Position numbers and translations under genes: made by a program. 64,000 nucleotides of DNA from Blastomonas sp. AAP53 (GTDB taxonomy: Bacteria; Pseudomonadota; Alphaproteobacteria; Sphingomonadales; Sphingomonadaceae), in contig NZ_ANFZ01000011.1 of NCBI RefSeq assembly GCF_000331245.1, positions 62,001 through 126,000 of the forward strand, read 5' to 3'. Shown here one piece after another: positions 38,554-48,779 of this stretch. Position 1 is the stretch's first letter. Each line of letters opens with the position of its first letter. The notes below the pieces were generated by a model. It did not search any database. It was given only the letters and a program-made list of their open reading frames with translations, and had not been told where the DNA came from.

Positions 38554-38982
38554 ATGGCAGAAGCAGATTTGGAAATGCACGAGACGCTGATAACCCTGAC
38601 CGCAGATATCGTCGCCGCCCATGTCAGCAACAACAGCGTTGCTGTCTCGGACATTCCTGGCCTGATTGAAAATGTTCATCGTGCTCTCAATGGTTTGACC
38701 CCGGGTGAAGCCCCCGTGGAAGCAGAATTGCCTGAGCCTGCCGTTTCCGTACGCGCATCGATCAAGCCCGATTATATCGTCTGCCTGGAAGACGGCAAAA
38801 AGCTGAAGATGCTCAAGCGCCATCTGATGACGCATTACAACATGACCCCCGATGAATATCGCGCACGCTGGAACCTGCCTGCCGATTATCCGATGGTTGC
38901 CCCGAATTACGCAGCGACACGCCGCGAACTGGCCAAGAAGATCGGCCTGGGTCGCAAGCCGGGCAAGCGCCCGGTCAAGTAA
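38554..38982 (+). CDS. MucR/Ros-family zinc-finger regulator
   Basis: This 142-residue regulator has the family N-terminus LITLTADIVAAHVSNNSVAVSDIPGLI (about 9-35). The C-terminal zinc finger is CLEDGKKLKMLKRHLMTHYNMTPDEYRARW, with Asp in place of the second Cys as in many MucR proteins. MucR controls cell-cycle, exopolysaccharide and motility genes in alphaproteobacteria. ATG at 38554 is chosen because it gives the usual short N-terminus; an ATG at 38539 is also in frame. Confidence 0.93.
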   Translation: MAEADLEMHETLITLTADIVAAHVSNNSVAVSDIPGLIENVHRALNGLTPGEAPVEAELPEPAVSVRASIKPDYIVCLEDGKKLKMLKRHLMTHYNMTPDEYRARWNLPADYPMVAPNYAATRRELAKKIGLGRKPGKRPVK

Positions 38983-39146
38983 GCACGTTTGACGCGCCGC
39001 ACCCGCCCGCAGCGGTTGCAATTGCGGCGGCGCACTATAGATTGGCTGGCAGGTGTGTGGCGCAAGCCCGCGCTGGCCAGTCATCGCGTGTCATATGCCC
39101 AGTGTTTGGGCCCGAACAGAACAACAACGGCATTCAAAGGGGCATC

Positions 39147-39569
39147 ATGCGCCAGAAAATCGACCTCGAGGCGTTGTGCGCCGAACGTGGTCTCAGGATC
39201 ACCGATCAGCGGCGCGTCATTGCGCGTGTCCTGTCGGAGGCGGATGACCATCCCGATGTCGAACGGCTGCACGAACGTGCGTCGGCCATCGACTCGCGCA
39301 TCTCGATCGCGACCGTCTATCGCACCGTTCGCCTGTTCGAAGAGGCCGGTATTCTGGATCGCCACGATTTCGGTGACGGTCGCGCGCGCTACGAAGCCGC
39401 GCCCGAAGCGCATCACGACCATCTGATCGACGTAGAAACCGGCAAGGTGCTCGAATTCGTCGATCCCGAGCTGGAAGCCCTGCAAAAGCTGATTGCCGAG
39501 CGTCTGGGCTATCGTCTGGTCGATCACCGTATGGAGCTTTACGGCGTCTCGCTCGAACGCAAGGACTGA
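39147..39569 (+). CDS. fur: Fur-family metalloregulator
   Basis: This 140-residue protein has a winged-helix (LRITDQRRVIARVLSEADDHP; ISIATVYRTVRLFEEAGIL). The metal-site segment EAHHDHLIDVETGKVLEF follows. It lacks the CxxC zinc motif found in E. coli Fur, which is common in alphaproteobacterial Fur/Mur. The ATG at 39147 has AAAGGGG upstream. It is followed by plsC-like (8 bp) and miaB, a conserved order. Confidence 0.9.
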   Translation: MRQKIDLEALCAERGLRITDQRRVIARVLSEADDHPDVERLHERASAIDSRISIATVYRTVRLFEEAGILDRHDFGDGRARYEAAPEAHHDHLIDVETGKVLEFVDPELEALQKLIAERLGYRLVDHRMELYGVSLERKD

Positions 39570-39576
39570 CTTGGCG

Positions 39577-40416
39577 ATGAGCGAGGCTGAAGCCGCCGCG
39601 CCTGCGCCGCTGCCGCTTTATCCTGACACGCCGGATATGGCGCATCTGCATTGGCGCGATCCGGGCCTTGCGGGGCGTGTGCGTCTGGCGTTCCGGGCGC
39701 TGCTGATCGTTCTGGCGCTGGTCGCCTGTGTGCCGCTCTACTACATCTGGCGTGGGCTGAGGCTCTCCAATCCCTGGCCCAAGCTGTTCCTGCGCAGCGT
39801 CGGCCGTGCCTGCGGGGCCAGGGTGCGCGTGGTCGGCACGCCGCTCAAGCGCGATGTCTTCTATATTTCCAACCATCTGAGCTGGCTGGATATTCCGGTG
39901 ATCGCGGGGCGCAATGGCAGCGCCTTTGTCGCGCAGGATGGCATCAAGAGCTGGCCGGTGGTCGGCTGGCTGTGCAAGCTCAACGATACCGTCTTCGTCT
40001 CGCGCACCAACCGCCTGGGCATTGCAGAACAGATCAACGAGCTGCGTGATGCGCTGGCCGAGACCTGGGCGATCACCATCTTCCCCGAAGGCACCACCAC
40101 CGATGGCAGCAAGCTGCTGCCGTTCAAGTCGCCTTTGCTCCAGGTGCTCGACCCGCCACCGCCCGGCGTGCTGGTGCAGCCGATGTACCTTGATTATGGC
40201 GACAACGCGCACGACATCGCCTGGGTGGGGGAGGAGACCGCGCCGCACAACGCGCTCAGGCTGTTCACCCGCCAGCACAGCTTCTGGGTCACGCTGCATT
40301 TTCTGGAGCCCTTCAGCCCCGCCGATTTTCCGGGGCGCAAGGCGATCGCGGCAGAGGCGCGGCGGCGGATCGACGCGGCGCTTTGTGCTTCCTTGGGCCG
40401 AGAACCGGCTGTATAG
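39577..40416 (+). CDS. PlsC-like lysophospholipid acyltransferase
   Basis: This 279-residue membrane acyltransferase has an N-terminal helix ([20 protein letters not shown]). The catalytic NHLSWLD motif (NHx4D) and the FPEGTTTDG motif of 1-acylglycerol-3-phosphate acyltransferases are both present. It probably makes phosphatidic acid or remodels lipids, including possibly ornithine lipids (OlsA-like). It starts 8 bp after fur and precedes miaB by 11 bp. Confidence 0.9.
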   Translation: MSEAEAAAPAPLPLYPDTPDMAHLHWRDPGLAGRVRLAFRALLIVLALVACVPLYYIWRGLRLSNPWPKLFLRSVGRACGARVRVVGTPLKRDVFYISNHLSWLDIPVIAGRNGSAFVAQDGIKSWPVVGWLCKLNDTVFVSRTNRLGIAEQINELRDALAETWAITIFPEGTTTDGSKLLPFKSPLLQVLDPPPPGVLVQPMYLDYGDNAHDIAWVGEETAPHNALRLFTRQHSFWVTLHFLEPFSPADFPGRKAIAAEARRRIDAALCASLGREPAV

Positions 40417-40427
40417 CTGTGTCACCC

Positions 40428-41807
40428 ATGAACCATCCCACCGATAACACCAATGTGCCCGCGCCCGCCCCGACCGGCGACGCGCCCAGCCGCTATTTCG
40501 TCACCTCGTTCGGCTGTCAGATGAATGTCTATGACGGCGAGCGGATGGGCGAAATGCTGAATGCCCAGGGCATGCAGGCTGCCGCCACCCGCGAAGATGC
40601 CGATCTGGTCATCCTCAACACCTGCCATATCCGCGAAAAGGCAGTGGCACGGGTGTATTCTGACATCGGCCGGCTCAAGCGCGAGGACGGATCCAAGCCG
40701 ATGATCGCGGTCGCCGGCTGCGTTGCGCAGGCCGAGGGCGGCGAAATCGCGCGGCGCGCGCCGAGCGTCGACATCGTCGTGGGACCGCAGGCCTATCACC
40801 GGCTGCCGCAGTTGATCGAACAGGCGCGGTCCGGCAAGGCTGCGGTCGATACCGACATGCCTGCGGTGACCAAGTTCGGTGCGCTTCCTGCGCGTTCCAA
40901 GCAACCGCGCCCGAGCGCGTTTCTCACCGTGCAGGAAGGCTGCGACAAGTTCTGCACCTATTGCGTGGTGCCCTATACGCGCGGCGCGGAAATCAGCCGG
41001 CCATTTGCGGATCTGGTTGAAGAGGCCAGGGCACTGGTCGATGGCGGCGTGAAGGAAATCACGCTGCTGGGCCAGAACGTCAATGCGTGGACGGGCAACG
41101 ATGGCAAGGGACGCTTGCAGGGTCTGGAAGGCCTGATCGAGGTTCTGGCCGATCTGTCGGGGCTGGAGCGAATCCGCTACACCACCAGCCATCCCAACGA
41201 CATGACCGATGGGCTGATCGCCGCGCACCGCGATGTGCCCAAGCTGATGCCCTATCTGCATCTGCCGGTGCAATCGGGCTCCGACCGCATATTGAAGGCG
41301 ATGAACCGCAGCCACAGTGCCGCAAGCTATCTCGCGATCATCGACAAGGTGCGCGCTGCCCGCCCCGATATCGCCTTGTCGGGCGACTTCATCGTCGGCT
41401 TCCCGGGCGAGACCGAGGCGGACTTCGAGGCGACGCTCGATATCGTCCGCAACGCCCGCTACGCCCAGGCGTACAGCTTCAAATACTCGTCCCGCCCAGG
41501 CACCCCTGCCGCCGATATGGAGGATCAGATCAGCCCCGAAATCATGGACGAGCGCCTGCAGCGCCTGCAGGATCTGCTCAATGCGCAGCAACGCGAGTTC
41601 AACCAGGGCTCGGTCGGAGAGCGCACGCGCGTGCTGCTCGAACGCCAGGGCCGCAGGGCCGACCAGCTGGTCGGCAAATCGCCCTGGCTGCAATCTGTCC
41701 ATGTCGTCGACCCCAATGCGCGGATCGGCGATCTGATCGATGTCGAAATCCTGTCTGCCGGGCCGAACAGCCTGGAAGGCACTTCGCTCTCGATGGTGAC
41801 CGCCTGA
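40428..41807 (+). CDS. miaB: MiaB, tRNA-2-methylthio-N6-isopentenyladenosine synthase
   Basis: This 459-residue radical-SAM methylthiotransferase acts on i6A37 of tRNAs. The auxiliary cluster cysteines are in SFGCQMN, NTCHIRE and AGCVAQ. The radical-SAM motif is [11 protein letters not shown]-terminal TRAM domain ends the protein. Its stop overlaps the PhoH gene start (TGATG at 41805-41809). Confidence 0.97.
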   Translation: MNHPTDNTNVPAPAPTGDAPSRYFVTSFGCQMNVYDGERMGEMLNAQGMQAAATREDADLVILNTCHIREKAVARVYSDIGRLKREDGSKPMIAVAGCVAQAEGGEIARRAPSVDIVVGPQAYHRLPQLIEQARSGKAAVDTDMPAVTKFGALPARSKQPRPSAFLTVQEGCDKFCTYCVVPYTRGAEISRPFADLVEEARALVDGGVKEITLLGQNVNAWTGNDGKGRLQGLEGLIEVLADLSGLERIRYTTSHPNDMTDGLIAAHRDVPKLMPYLHLPVQSGSDRILKAMNRSHSAASYLAIIDKVRAARPDIALSGDFIVGFPGETEADFEATLDIVRNARYAQAYSFKYSSRPGTPAADMEDQISPEIMDERLQRLQDLLNAQQREFNQGSVGERTRVLLERQGRRADQLVGKSPWLQSVHVVDPNARIGDLIDVEILSAGPNSLEGTSLSMVTA

Positions 41808-42913
41808 TGGCGCGCAAGCAGGGTGGCGGCGGCGACCGGCGCAGCACCGATGGCGGCAACAAGTTCCGCAGCAAGCCCGAACCGCAGAGCGCCAGGCTCT
41901 CCCCGGTCTATGGCACCGACTTCCCGTTCAACCGGCCCGAACCTGCCAACAAGGCGCGGATCGGGGTGGAGTTCGATGAACCCACTTTGCTTGGGCCTTT
42001 GTTCGGCCAGTTCGACAAGAACCTCGTGGCGATCGAGAACCGGCTGGGCGTGTATATCGCCGCACGCGGCAACCGCATCCAGATCGAGGGCGAGGCCGAA
42101 AGCGCGGCGCGCGCGCGCGACGTTCTGGTGGGGCTGCACAAGAGGATCGAACAGGGCTTGGATATCGATGAAGGCGCGGTCGAGGCGTTGATCAGCATGT
42201 CGGCGGAACCGACGCTCGAGGGCATTGTCCGCAGCGATGTGGTCGATGCGCCCGGGATCATGATCCGTACGCGCAAGAAGACCATCGTGCCGCGGTCGGC
42301 GACGCAGACCGAATACATGAAGTCGCTAGTCCGCGATGACATCATCTTCGCGCTGGGTCCGGCGGGTACCGGCAAGACCTATCTCGCGGTGGCGCAGGCG
42401 GTCAGCCAGCTGATCACCGGCAGCGTCAACCGGCTGATCCTGTCGCGTCCTGCCGTCGAGGCGGGCGAGCGGCTCGGCTTCCTGCCCGGCGACATGAAGG
42501 AGAAGGTCGATCCCTATCTCCGCCCACTGTACGATGCATTGTACGACACTTTGCCTGCCGAACAGGTCGAGCGCCGAATCGCCAGCGGCGAGATCGAAAT
42601 CGCGCCGCTCGCCTTCATGCGCGGCCGCACATTGGCCGACAGCTTCATCATCCTCGACGAGGCGCAGAACACCACGCCGGCGCAGATGAAGATGTTCCTC
42701 ACCCGTTTTGGCATGAACAGCCGGATGGTGATCTGCGGCGATCCCAAGCAGGTCGATCTGCCCGGCGGCGTCGGTGCCTCGGGGCTGGCCGATGCAGTCA
42801 GCCGTTTGGAAGGCGTGCAAGGCATCGGCACCGTGCGCTTCACTGCAGCCGATGTGGTGCGCCACCCGATCGTCGGGCGCATCGTGGAGGCCTATGAGGG
42901 CAAGGATGCCTGA
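41807..42913 (+). CDS. ybeZ: PhoH/YbeZ-like ATPase
   Basis: This 368-residue ATPase has a KH-like N-terminal domain. Walker A is GPAGTGKT at 184-191, and Walker B is in FIILDEAQNTTPAQMKMFLTR. PhoH/YbeZ works with YbeY in rRNA maturation. It is coupled to miaB and followed by ybeY after a repeat of about 130 bp. Confidence 0.95.
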   Translation: MARKQGGGGDRRSTDGGNKFRSKPEPQSARLSPVYGTDFPFNRPEPANKARIGVEFDEPTLLGPLFGQFDKNLVAIENRLGVYIAARGNRIQIEGEAESAARARDVLVGLHKRIEQGLDIDEGAVEALISMSAEPTLEGIVRSDVVDAPGIMIRTRKKTIVPRSATQTEYMKSLVRDDIIFALGPAGTGKTYLAVAQAVSQLITGSVNRLILSRPAVEAGERLGFLPGDMKEKVDPYLRPLYDALYDTLPAEQVERRIASGEIEIAPLAFMRGRTLADSFIILDEAQNTTPAQMKMFLTRFGMNSRMVICGDPKQVDLPGGVGASGLADAVSRLEGVQGIGTVRFTAADVVRHPIVGRIVEAYEGKDA

Positions 42914-42947
42914 GGTTTTCGCGCCTCACCCGTGCAACATTTCCGAG

Positions 42948-43015
42948 TTCCCGAGCGAAGTCGAGGGACCAATGCGTATCCGGTCGCGCGCGCGTCCCTC
43001 GACTTCGCTTGGGAA
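42948..43015. repeat. Inverted repeat between ybeZ and ybeY (GAAGTCGAGGGAC family)
   Basis: Arms at 42948-42969 and 42994-43015 (22 bp) are reverse complements with one mismatch, sharing the core CGAAGTCGAGGGAC. It splits an otherwise tight operon and would form a large hairpin in the ybeZ-ybeY mRNA. Confidence 0.85.
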
Positions 43016-43045
43016 AGCGGGTTGGGTTAGGTCTGATTCAACGAA

Positions 43046-43540
43046 ATGATCGAAACCGAGACCTCCACCGACCCGCTGTGGCCCGCTGATACCGACTGGG
43101 AGGCGCTCGCCACCCGCGCCGTCGCCGCAGCGCTGGCCGTCAGCCCTTATGGCAGTCTCGCCGATGCACGCTTTGCGGTTTCGGTCAGCGTGCATTTCGG
43201 CACCGATGATGAGGTGCAGGCGCTCAATCGCGACTATCGCGGCAAGGACAAGCCGACCAACGTGCTGTCCTTCCCGATGCTCGCGCCCGACATGCTCGAT
43301 GCGCTGGCCAATACCGATGATGGCGAGGTGCTGCTGGGCGATATCATGCTCGCGTTCCAGACCTGCGCGGCCGAAGCGGCGGAAAAGGGCATCACGGTTG
43401 CAGCCCACGCCACCCATCTGATCGCGCATGGTGCGCTGCATCTGGTGGGCTATGATCATATCGAAGAGGCCGATGCGGTGCACATGGAGGCACTGGAAGT
43501 GAAAGCACTTGCCAATTTGGGGTTGGACAATCCATATTGA
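43046..43540 (+). CDS. ybeY: YbeY endoribonuclease
   Basis: This 164-residue zinc endoribonuclease processes the 3' end of 16S rRNA. The family zinc motif is HGALHLVGYDH near the C-terminus and the conserved NRDYRGKDKPTNVLSFP is central. It lies between ybeZ and corC, as usual in proteobacteria. Confidence 0.96.
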   Translation: MIETETSTDPLWPADTDWEALATRAVAAALAVSPYGSLADARFAVSVSVHFGTDDEVQALNRDYRGKDKPTNVLSFPMLAPDMLDALANTDDGEVLLGDIMLAFQTCAAEAAEKGITVAAHATHLIAHGALHLVGYDHIEEADAVHMEALEVKALANLGLDNPY

Positions 43541-43603
43541 CGTCGCGTAATCGCATGCTGCCTTCACTCATCAACCAACAGCGGGGTTAAGATACAGCCA
43601 GTC

Positions 43604-44536
43604 ATGGCAGACGGAGACAGTAATGGCGGTGGTAAATCCACCGCAAGCGACGAGGGTTCGGGGCGAATATGGCGGGGCTTGAAGGCCCTGCTGTTCGGAG
43701 AACACCACGACCAGTCGCTGCGCGCCCAGCTTGAAGAGGCGATCGACGAGCACGAGGATGACGACGACGACAACGGGACGTCGGCAAAGGGCGACCTGTC
43801 GCGCGTCGAACGCGAGATGCTGCGCAATCTGCTGCATTTCAGCGAGCATGACGTCGACGACGTCGCCGTGCCGCGCAGCGACATCATCGCGATCGACAAG
43901 GACGCCAGCTTCGATGCTCTGGTGCAGATCTTCGCCGAGCACGGCCACAGCCGCGTTCCGGTCTATGACGGGTCGCTCGATCACATCGTCGGCATGGTCC
44001 ATATCAAGGACGTTTTCCCGATCATCGCGGCAGATGGCCCGCGCCCGGACACTTGGGACAGCCTGATCCGCCAACCGCGCTTCGTGCCCGAAACCATGGG
44101 CGTGCTCGATCTGCTTGCCGAGATGCGCCAGACGCGCACCCACCTTGCCATCGTCATCGACGAATATTCGGGCACCGAAGGGCTGGTGACGATCGAGGAC
44201 CTGGTCGAGGAAATCGTCGGCGACATCGAGGACGAGCATGACGACGAGCCCGAGACAATGGTCACGCAAAGCGAGGACGGCAGCTGGGATGCCGACGCGC
44301 GGGCCGAACTGGACGATGTCGCCAAGCTGATCGATGTCGCGCTGGGCGAAATCGACGAGGATGTCGATACGCTCGGCGGGCTGGCCTTCGTGCTGGCGGG
44401 CGAGGTGCCTGCGCCGGGCAGGGTGCTCGACCATGAAAGCGGCTGGCAGCTGGAGATCATCGATGGAGACGAACGCCGGGTCACCCGTATCCGGCTGTTG
44501 CCGCCGCCGCAGCAACCGGTCGCGGCAGAAGCCTGA
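43604..44536 (+). CDS. corC: CorC-type CBS protein
   Basis: This 310-residue soluble protein has two CBS domains (about 75-195: VPRSDIIAIDKDASFDALVQIF; FVPETMGVLDLLAEM). A C-terminal CorC/HlyC transporter-associated domain follows, with the preceding VIDEYSGTEGLVTIEDLVEEIVGDIEDEHD. It lacks the DUF21 membrane domain, so it is the soluble CorC form linked to magnesium/cobalt efflux. Lnt, which often follows, is replaced here by a glycosyltransferase. The N-terminal linker is strikingly acidic (DEHEDDDDD). Confidence 0.93.
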   Translation: MADGDSNGGGKSTASDEGSGRIWRGLKALLFGEHHDQSLRAQLEEAIDEHEDDDDDNGTSAKGDLSRVEREMLRNLLHFSEHDVDDVAVPRSDIIAIDKDASFDALVQIFAEHGHSRVPVYDGSLDHIVGMVHIKDVFPIIAADGPRPDTWDSLIRQPRFVPETMGVLDLLAEMRQTRTHLAIVIDEYSGTEGLVTIEDLVEEIVGDIEDEHDDEPETMVTQSEDGSWDADARAELDDVAKLIDVALGEIDEDVDTLGGLAFVLAGEVPAPGRVLDHESGWQLEIIDGDERRVTRIRLLPPPQQPVAAEA

Positions 44537-44585
44537 ACGGCGGGCTCTGGCTTTTCGGCCCGAGCGCGCCTAAGGCGACCCGATC

Positions 44586-45767
44586 ATGGACATTTCCGAC
44601 CTTCGTATCGCGCTGTTCAGCGGCAATTACAATTATGTGCGCGACGGTGCCAACCAGGCGCTGAACCGGCTGGTTTCCTGGCTGCTGGAAAACGGCGCGC
44701 AGGTGCGGATCTATTCGCCGACCACCAAGACTCCCGCGTTCGAACCGGCAGGCGATCTGGTCAGCCTGCCGTCGATCGCCATTCCGGGGCGCAGCGAATA
44801 TCGTGCCACGACCATATTGCCGCCGTCGATCAAGAAAGACCTGGCGCGTTTCGCCCCCAATATCGTGCACGTCTCCAGCCCGGACAGCGCGGGGCACAGC
44901 GCCGTGCGCTGGGCCAAGAAGCATAATCTGCCGATCCTGGGATCGGTGCACACCCGGTTTGAAACCTATCCGCGCTATTACAACATGGCGTTTCTCGAGC
45001 CGCTGCTCGAAGCCTTCCTGCGCCGCCTGTACCGCAAGTGCGACGCGATCGTCGCGCCTTCCGACTCCATGGCGCAGGTGCTGCGCGAACAGCGGATGAG
45101 TTATGACGTCGGCATCTGGTCGCGCGGGGTCGACAAGCACATCTTCAACCCCCAGGTCCGCGACATGGACTGGCGGCGCTCATTGGGGCTGACAGACGAT
45201 GTGCCGGTCATCGGCTTTCTGGGCCGGCTGGTGATGGAAAAGGGACTCGACGTCTTTTCCGATTCGATCGATCGTCTAATCCGCCGCCAGATTCCACATC
45301 AGGTGCTGGTGGTGGGTGAGGGGCCAGCGCGCGGCTGGTTCGAATCGCGGCTGCCCGGGGCAGTGTTCGCAGGCTTCCAGGGCGGTACCGATCTGGGCCG
45401 CGCGGTCGCCAGCATGGACCTTTTCTTCAACCCGTCGATCACCGAAACCTTCGGCAACGTGACGCTGGAAGCGATGGCGTGCGGCCTGCCGGTGGTGGCG
45501 GCGCGCGCGACAGGCAGCGAAAGCCTGGTCGAACACAATGTCACCGGCCAGCTCGTCCGCCCCGGTGCGACGGTGGAATTTGCCGATGCGCTGCAGGCCT
45601 ATTGCGGCAACCCCGAGCTGCGCCATCTGCACGGCCAGGCTGGCATCAAGCGCAGCGAGAAATACAGCTGGGACCGGATCAACCGGGGCCTGGCTGAAAC
45701 CTATATCCGCCTGATCCGCCAGCGCCAGGCGGGCACTGGCGGCGTGCCGTACCGCGCCATCCGCTGA
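44586..45767 (+). CDS. GT4-type glycosyltransferase
   Basis: This 393-residue GT-B enzyme has an N-terminal acceptor domain (MDISDLRIALFSGNYNYVRDGANQALNRL). The C-terminal donor domain carries GRLVMEKGLDVF, VGEGPARGWFE and the retaining-family EX7E motif ETFGNVTLEAMACGLPVV. It resembles MgtA/SqdX-type mannosyl- or sulfoquinovosyl-transferases making glycolipids. The substrate cannot be inferred, but the location after corC may mean it was recruited to that operon. Confidence 0.88.
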   Translation: MDISDLRIALFSGNYNYVRDGANQALNRLVSWLLENGAQVRIYSPTTKTPAFEPAGDLVSLPSIAIPGRSEYRATTILPPSIKKDLARFAPNIVHVSSPDSAGHSAVRWAKKHNLPILGSVHTRFETYPRYYNMAFLEPLLEAFLRRLYRKCDAIVAPSDSMAQVLREQRMSYDVGIWSRGVDKHIFNPQVRDMDWRRSLGLTDDVPVIGFLGRLVMEKGLDVFSDSIDRLIRRQIPHQVLVVGEGPARGWFESRLPGAVFAGFQGGTDLGRAVASMDLFFNPSITETFGNVTLEAMACGLPVVAARATGSESLVEHNVTGQLVRPGATVEFADALQAYCGNPELRHLHGQAGIKRSEKYSWDRINRGLAETYIRLIRQRQAGTGGVPYRAIR

Positions 45768-45819
45768 GAGGTGGTACCGGACGTCCGGCCCCCGGCGCTG
45801 CCGAGGGCCTAAGCAGGCA

Positions 45820-47145
45820 TCACACCGCGTCGAGCGCCTGTTCGAAATCGGCGATCAGATCGTCGGGGTCTTCCACGCCGATCGAAATCCGCACCAGATT
45901 GTCGGTGATGCCCAAAGCCGCCTTGCGCGCATCGGGCACCGACAGGTGCGTCATCGCAGCCGGATGGCTGGCGAGCGTTTCGGTGCCGCCCAGGCTGACC
46001 GCCAGCTTGGCGATGCGCAGGGTATCGAGGAAGCGGAAGCTCTCTGCCTCACCGCCCTTGATGAACAGCGAAAAGGTCGATCCCGCGCCCGAGCAATGCC
46101 GGTCGAAAATGTCCTGCTGGCGCGCATCGTGGATCATGCCGAGATAGCCCAGCCCATCGACCTTGGGATGCTGCGCCAGATATTCGCAGACCTTGGCGGC
46201 GTTCTCGCCCGCGCGGTTCATGCGCAGCTCGACCGTTTCCAATGAGCGCATCAGCATCCAGGCCGTATTGGGGTCGCAGATCGTGCCGATGGTGTTGCGC
46301 AGCGCGCGCACCGGATCCATCCACTTCTTGGGACCTGACAGGCCGCCTGCGACCAGATCGCTGTGCCCGCCGACATATTTGGTCAGGCTGTAGACCACGA
46401 TGTCCGCGCCGTGGTGCAACGGCTGCTGCCACAAGGGCCCCAGGAACGTGTTGTCGATCGCAAACGGCGTCGGGGTGTCACCGCCCAGCACCGCGTCGCG
46501 CGAAGCTGACACCGCCTCGATATCGACCAGCGCGTTGGTCGGGTTGGCGGGGCTTTCCAGATAGATCATCGCGACCCGGCCACCTTGTTTGGTCGCCATG
46601 TCTTTCGCCTGCTCCATCACGCTGTCGATCTCCTCGCGCGTCGCGCCTGCGGGGAAATCGAGATAGGTGATGCCGAAGCGCGAGAGGATGCGCGCGATCA
46701 TCGTTTCGGTCGCCGCATACAACGGGCCGGAATGGACGATGACATCGTTGTTGCTGCAATAGGCGAGCAGCAATGTCGCGATTGCCGACATGCCGCTGGA
46801 AAACACCAGCGAATCCTCGGCATCGTCCCAGATGCTCAGGCGATCCTCCAGGATTTCCTGGTTGGGGCCGTTGAAACGCGAATAGACCAGGCCTTCCGCG
46901 CCGCCCGGTCGCTTGCCGGTCAGCCCCTCGAAATGGCGCTTGCCCGCCGCCGCATTCTCGAACGCGAAGGTGGAGGTGAGGAAGATCGGCGCTTTGAGCG
47001 ATCCTTCGGACAATACGGGGTCAAAGCCATGGCCCATCATCAGCGTGGCGGGCTTCAGCTTGCGTCCGCCCAGGGTCTCGACCTTGGGCTTGGGCTTGCG
47101 GCGCGGCGTGGGGGTGGTGATCGGCTTGATCGGGGTGTCGGTCAT
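45820..47145 (-). CDS. Cystathionine gamma-synthase/lyase family PLP enzyme
   Basis: This 441-residue PLP-dependent gamma-family enzyme has the Schiff-base lysine in VYSLTKYVGGHSDLVAGG and the earlier VFSSGMSAIATLLLAY. A 35-residue basic, Pro-rich N-terminal extension (PIKPITTPTPRRKPKPKVETLGGRK) precedes the domain. Members act as cystathionine gamma-synthase, methionine gamma-lyase or O-acetylhomoserine sulfhydrylase, and the exact reaction is not clear. ATG at 47145 is chosen; the longer open frame runs into the repeat. Confidence 0.9.
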   Translation of the reverse strand: MTDTPIKPITTPTPRRKPKPKVETLGGRKLKPATLMMGHGFDPVLSEGSLKAPIFLTSTFAFENAAAGKRHFEGLTGKRPGGAEGLVYSRFNGPNQEILEDRLSIWDDAEDSLVFSSGMSAIATLLLAYCSNNDVIVHSGPLYAATETMIARILSRFGITYLDFPAGATREEIDSVMEQAKDMATKQGGRVAMIYLESPANPTNALVDIEAVSASRDAVLGGDTPTPFAIDNTFLGPLWQQPLHHGADIVVYSLTKYVGGHSDLVAGGLSGPKKWMDPVRALRNTIGTICDPNTAWMLMRSLETVELRMNRAGENAAKVCEYLAQHPKVDGLGYLGMIHDARQQDIFDRHCSGAGSTFSLFIKGGEAESFRFLDTLRIAKLAVSLGGTETLASHPAAMTHLSVPDARKAALGITDNLVRISIGVEDPDDLIADFEQALDAV

Positions 47146-47203
47146 ATGCGGGGTTCCTGCGTTGCGGAAGTCCGGTCGGCTCGCGTCAACATCCGCACCA
47201 CAT

Positions 47204-47283
47204 CCGCTCAGCCTGAGCCTGTCGAAGGCCCCGCTATGACGCTGGCGGTTTCCCGTGGCCTTCGACAAGCTCAGGCTGAGCGG
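47204..47283. repeat. Inverted repeat, CTCAGCCTGAG-CTGTCGAAGGC family
   Basis: Left arm 47204-47229 and right arm 47258-47283 (26 nt each) pair almost perfectly (core GCTCAGCCTGAGC; GTCGAAGG). The sequence differs from the GAAGTCGAGGGAC repeats, so it is a second palindrome family. Confidence 0.85.
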
Positions 47284-47342
47284 GCTTGGGTTGAAGCGGG
47301 GTGACTGGCTCCCTTGTTATGCCGGCAATCATGCCGCACCGC

Positions 47343-48776
47343 TCAACTGATTACAAAGGAAACCATCCAGATCGTGCCGACCATGAGAGGAACGCCCGCG
47401 ATGTCGAGCATCAGCCCGGCTTTCAGCTGGCGCGGCAGCGATATGTTGCCGCTCGCCCAGGCGATGGCATTGGGGCCGGTACCCGAGGGCAGCATGAAGC
47501 CCCAGCTCGCCGCCATCGCCACCGGCATCGCGAGCAGCACCGGATCGACCCCCAGGGTGACGATCAGCGCGGCGACCACCGGCATCACTCCGCTGGCGGT
47601 GGCGACGTTGCTGGCAAACTCGGTGACCAGCACCACCAGTCCGGTCAGCGCCAGCGCGATGACGATCAGCGGCACGCCCGCCAGCGGCTCGAGTGCAGTG
47701 CCGATCCAGCTGTCCAGCCCCGATGCGCCGATACCCGCCGCGAGCGCCAGCCCGCCGCCGAACATCATGATGACGTCCCACGGCGCACGGTTGGCCTCTT
47801 TCCACACCAGCATCGGCCGGCCGGTGCCATCGGGCAGGACGAACAGGGCGATGCCTGCGATCACCGCGATGCTGCCATCGGTGAGCGCGCCTGCAGGCAG
47901 CATGTCGCTGAACCAGGGCTGCAGGATCCAGGCGAGGACGACGAGCGCGATCACTGGCATCAGCCGCCGCTCGGGAATGCTCCACTCGGGCTGCCGCGCA
48001 ATGGCGCTGCGCGCGGCATCGACATCGAACGGATGGTCGGCGAGCTTCTGCACGCGCGCCAGAATGTACGCCGCGATCGGCACCGAGAGGATCACGATCG
48101 GCATGCCGTAGGCCGCCCATTCGGCAAAGCCGATCTGCAGCCCGGTGGTTTTCTCGAGCAATCCTGCGGCGATCGCGTTGGTCGGCGATCCGACGAGCGT
48201 GCCCAGCCCGCCGATCGAAGCGGCAAAGGCGATGCCCATCATCAGAGCGCCGGGCAGCCCGTCGGTCTCGCCCTCGGCCACATTGCCCGCGAGCAGCACC
48301 GCGCTGGCGATCGGCACCATGATCAAGGTGGTCGAGGTGTTCGAGATCAGCAGCGACAATGTCGCGGTGGCGATCATGAACGCGAACAGCAATTGCGCCG
48401 AGGTGTGGCCCGATCGGTTGACGATGGCGAGCGCGAGCCGCTTGTGCAGCCCGACCCGCTCGATCGCCAGCGCGAGGAACGCGCCGCCCAGGATCAGGAA
48501 CAGGATCGGCGAGTAATATTCGGCGGCGATATCGTTGGCGCTCATCACCCCGGTCAGCGGAAGCACCACGAACGGCAGCAATGCGGTGACGGTCAGCGGC
48601 ACGACCTGCGTCATCCACCACGCCGCCATCCAGAACACGAGGCCTGCAGTGGTCCAGGCCTGCGCTTCCATGCCTGCGGGGGCGGGCGTGACGAGGGTCA
48701 GCGCAAAGCCGAGCACGCCGATGATAAGGCCCCAGATTTTCTGCAAAGCGAAGATATCCCCTCTCGCCTGTCCCAA
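47343..48776 (-). CDS. DASS-family (SLC13) dicarboxylate/anion symporter
   Basis: This 477-residue membrane protein has about 11-12 helices. It carries the repeated selectivity motifs SNT (LISNTSTTLIMVPIA) and TEFASNVATASGVMPV typical of divalent anion:Na+ symporters. The final PSGTGPNAIAWASG loop also fits. Substrates in the family include succinate, citrate and sulfate. The start is uncertain: TTG at 48776 has a strong GGGAGG site that lies inside a palindromic repeat, while TTG at 48746 also gives a complete first helix. No good ATG exists. Confidence 0.85.
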   Translation of the reverse strand: MGQARGDIFALQKIWGLIIGVLGFALTLVTPAPAGMEAQAWTTAGLVFWMAAWWMTQVVPLTVTALLPFVVLPLTGVMSANDIAAEYYSPILFLILGGAFLALAIERVGLHKRLALAIVNRSGHTSAQLLFAFMIATATLSLLISNTSTTLIMVPIASAVLLAGNVAEGETDGLPGALMMGIAFAASIGGLGTLVGSPTNAIAAGLLEKTTGLQIGFAEWAAYGMPIVILSVPIAAYILARVQKLADHPFDVDAARSAIARQPEWSIPERRLMPVIALVVLAWILQPWFSDMLPAGALTDGSIAVIAGIALFVLPDGTGRPMLVWKEANRAPWDVIMMFGGGLALAAGIGASGLDSWIGTALEPLAGVPLIVIALALTGLVVLVTEFASNVATASGVMPVVAALIVTLGVDPVLLAMPVAMAASWGFMLPSGTGPNAIAWASGNISLPRQLKAGLMLDIAGVPLMVGTIWMVSFVIS

Positions 48777-48779
48777 ACT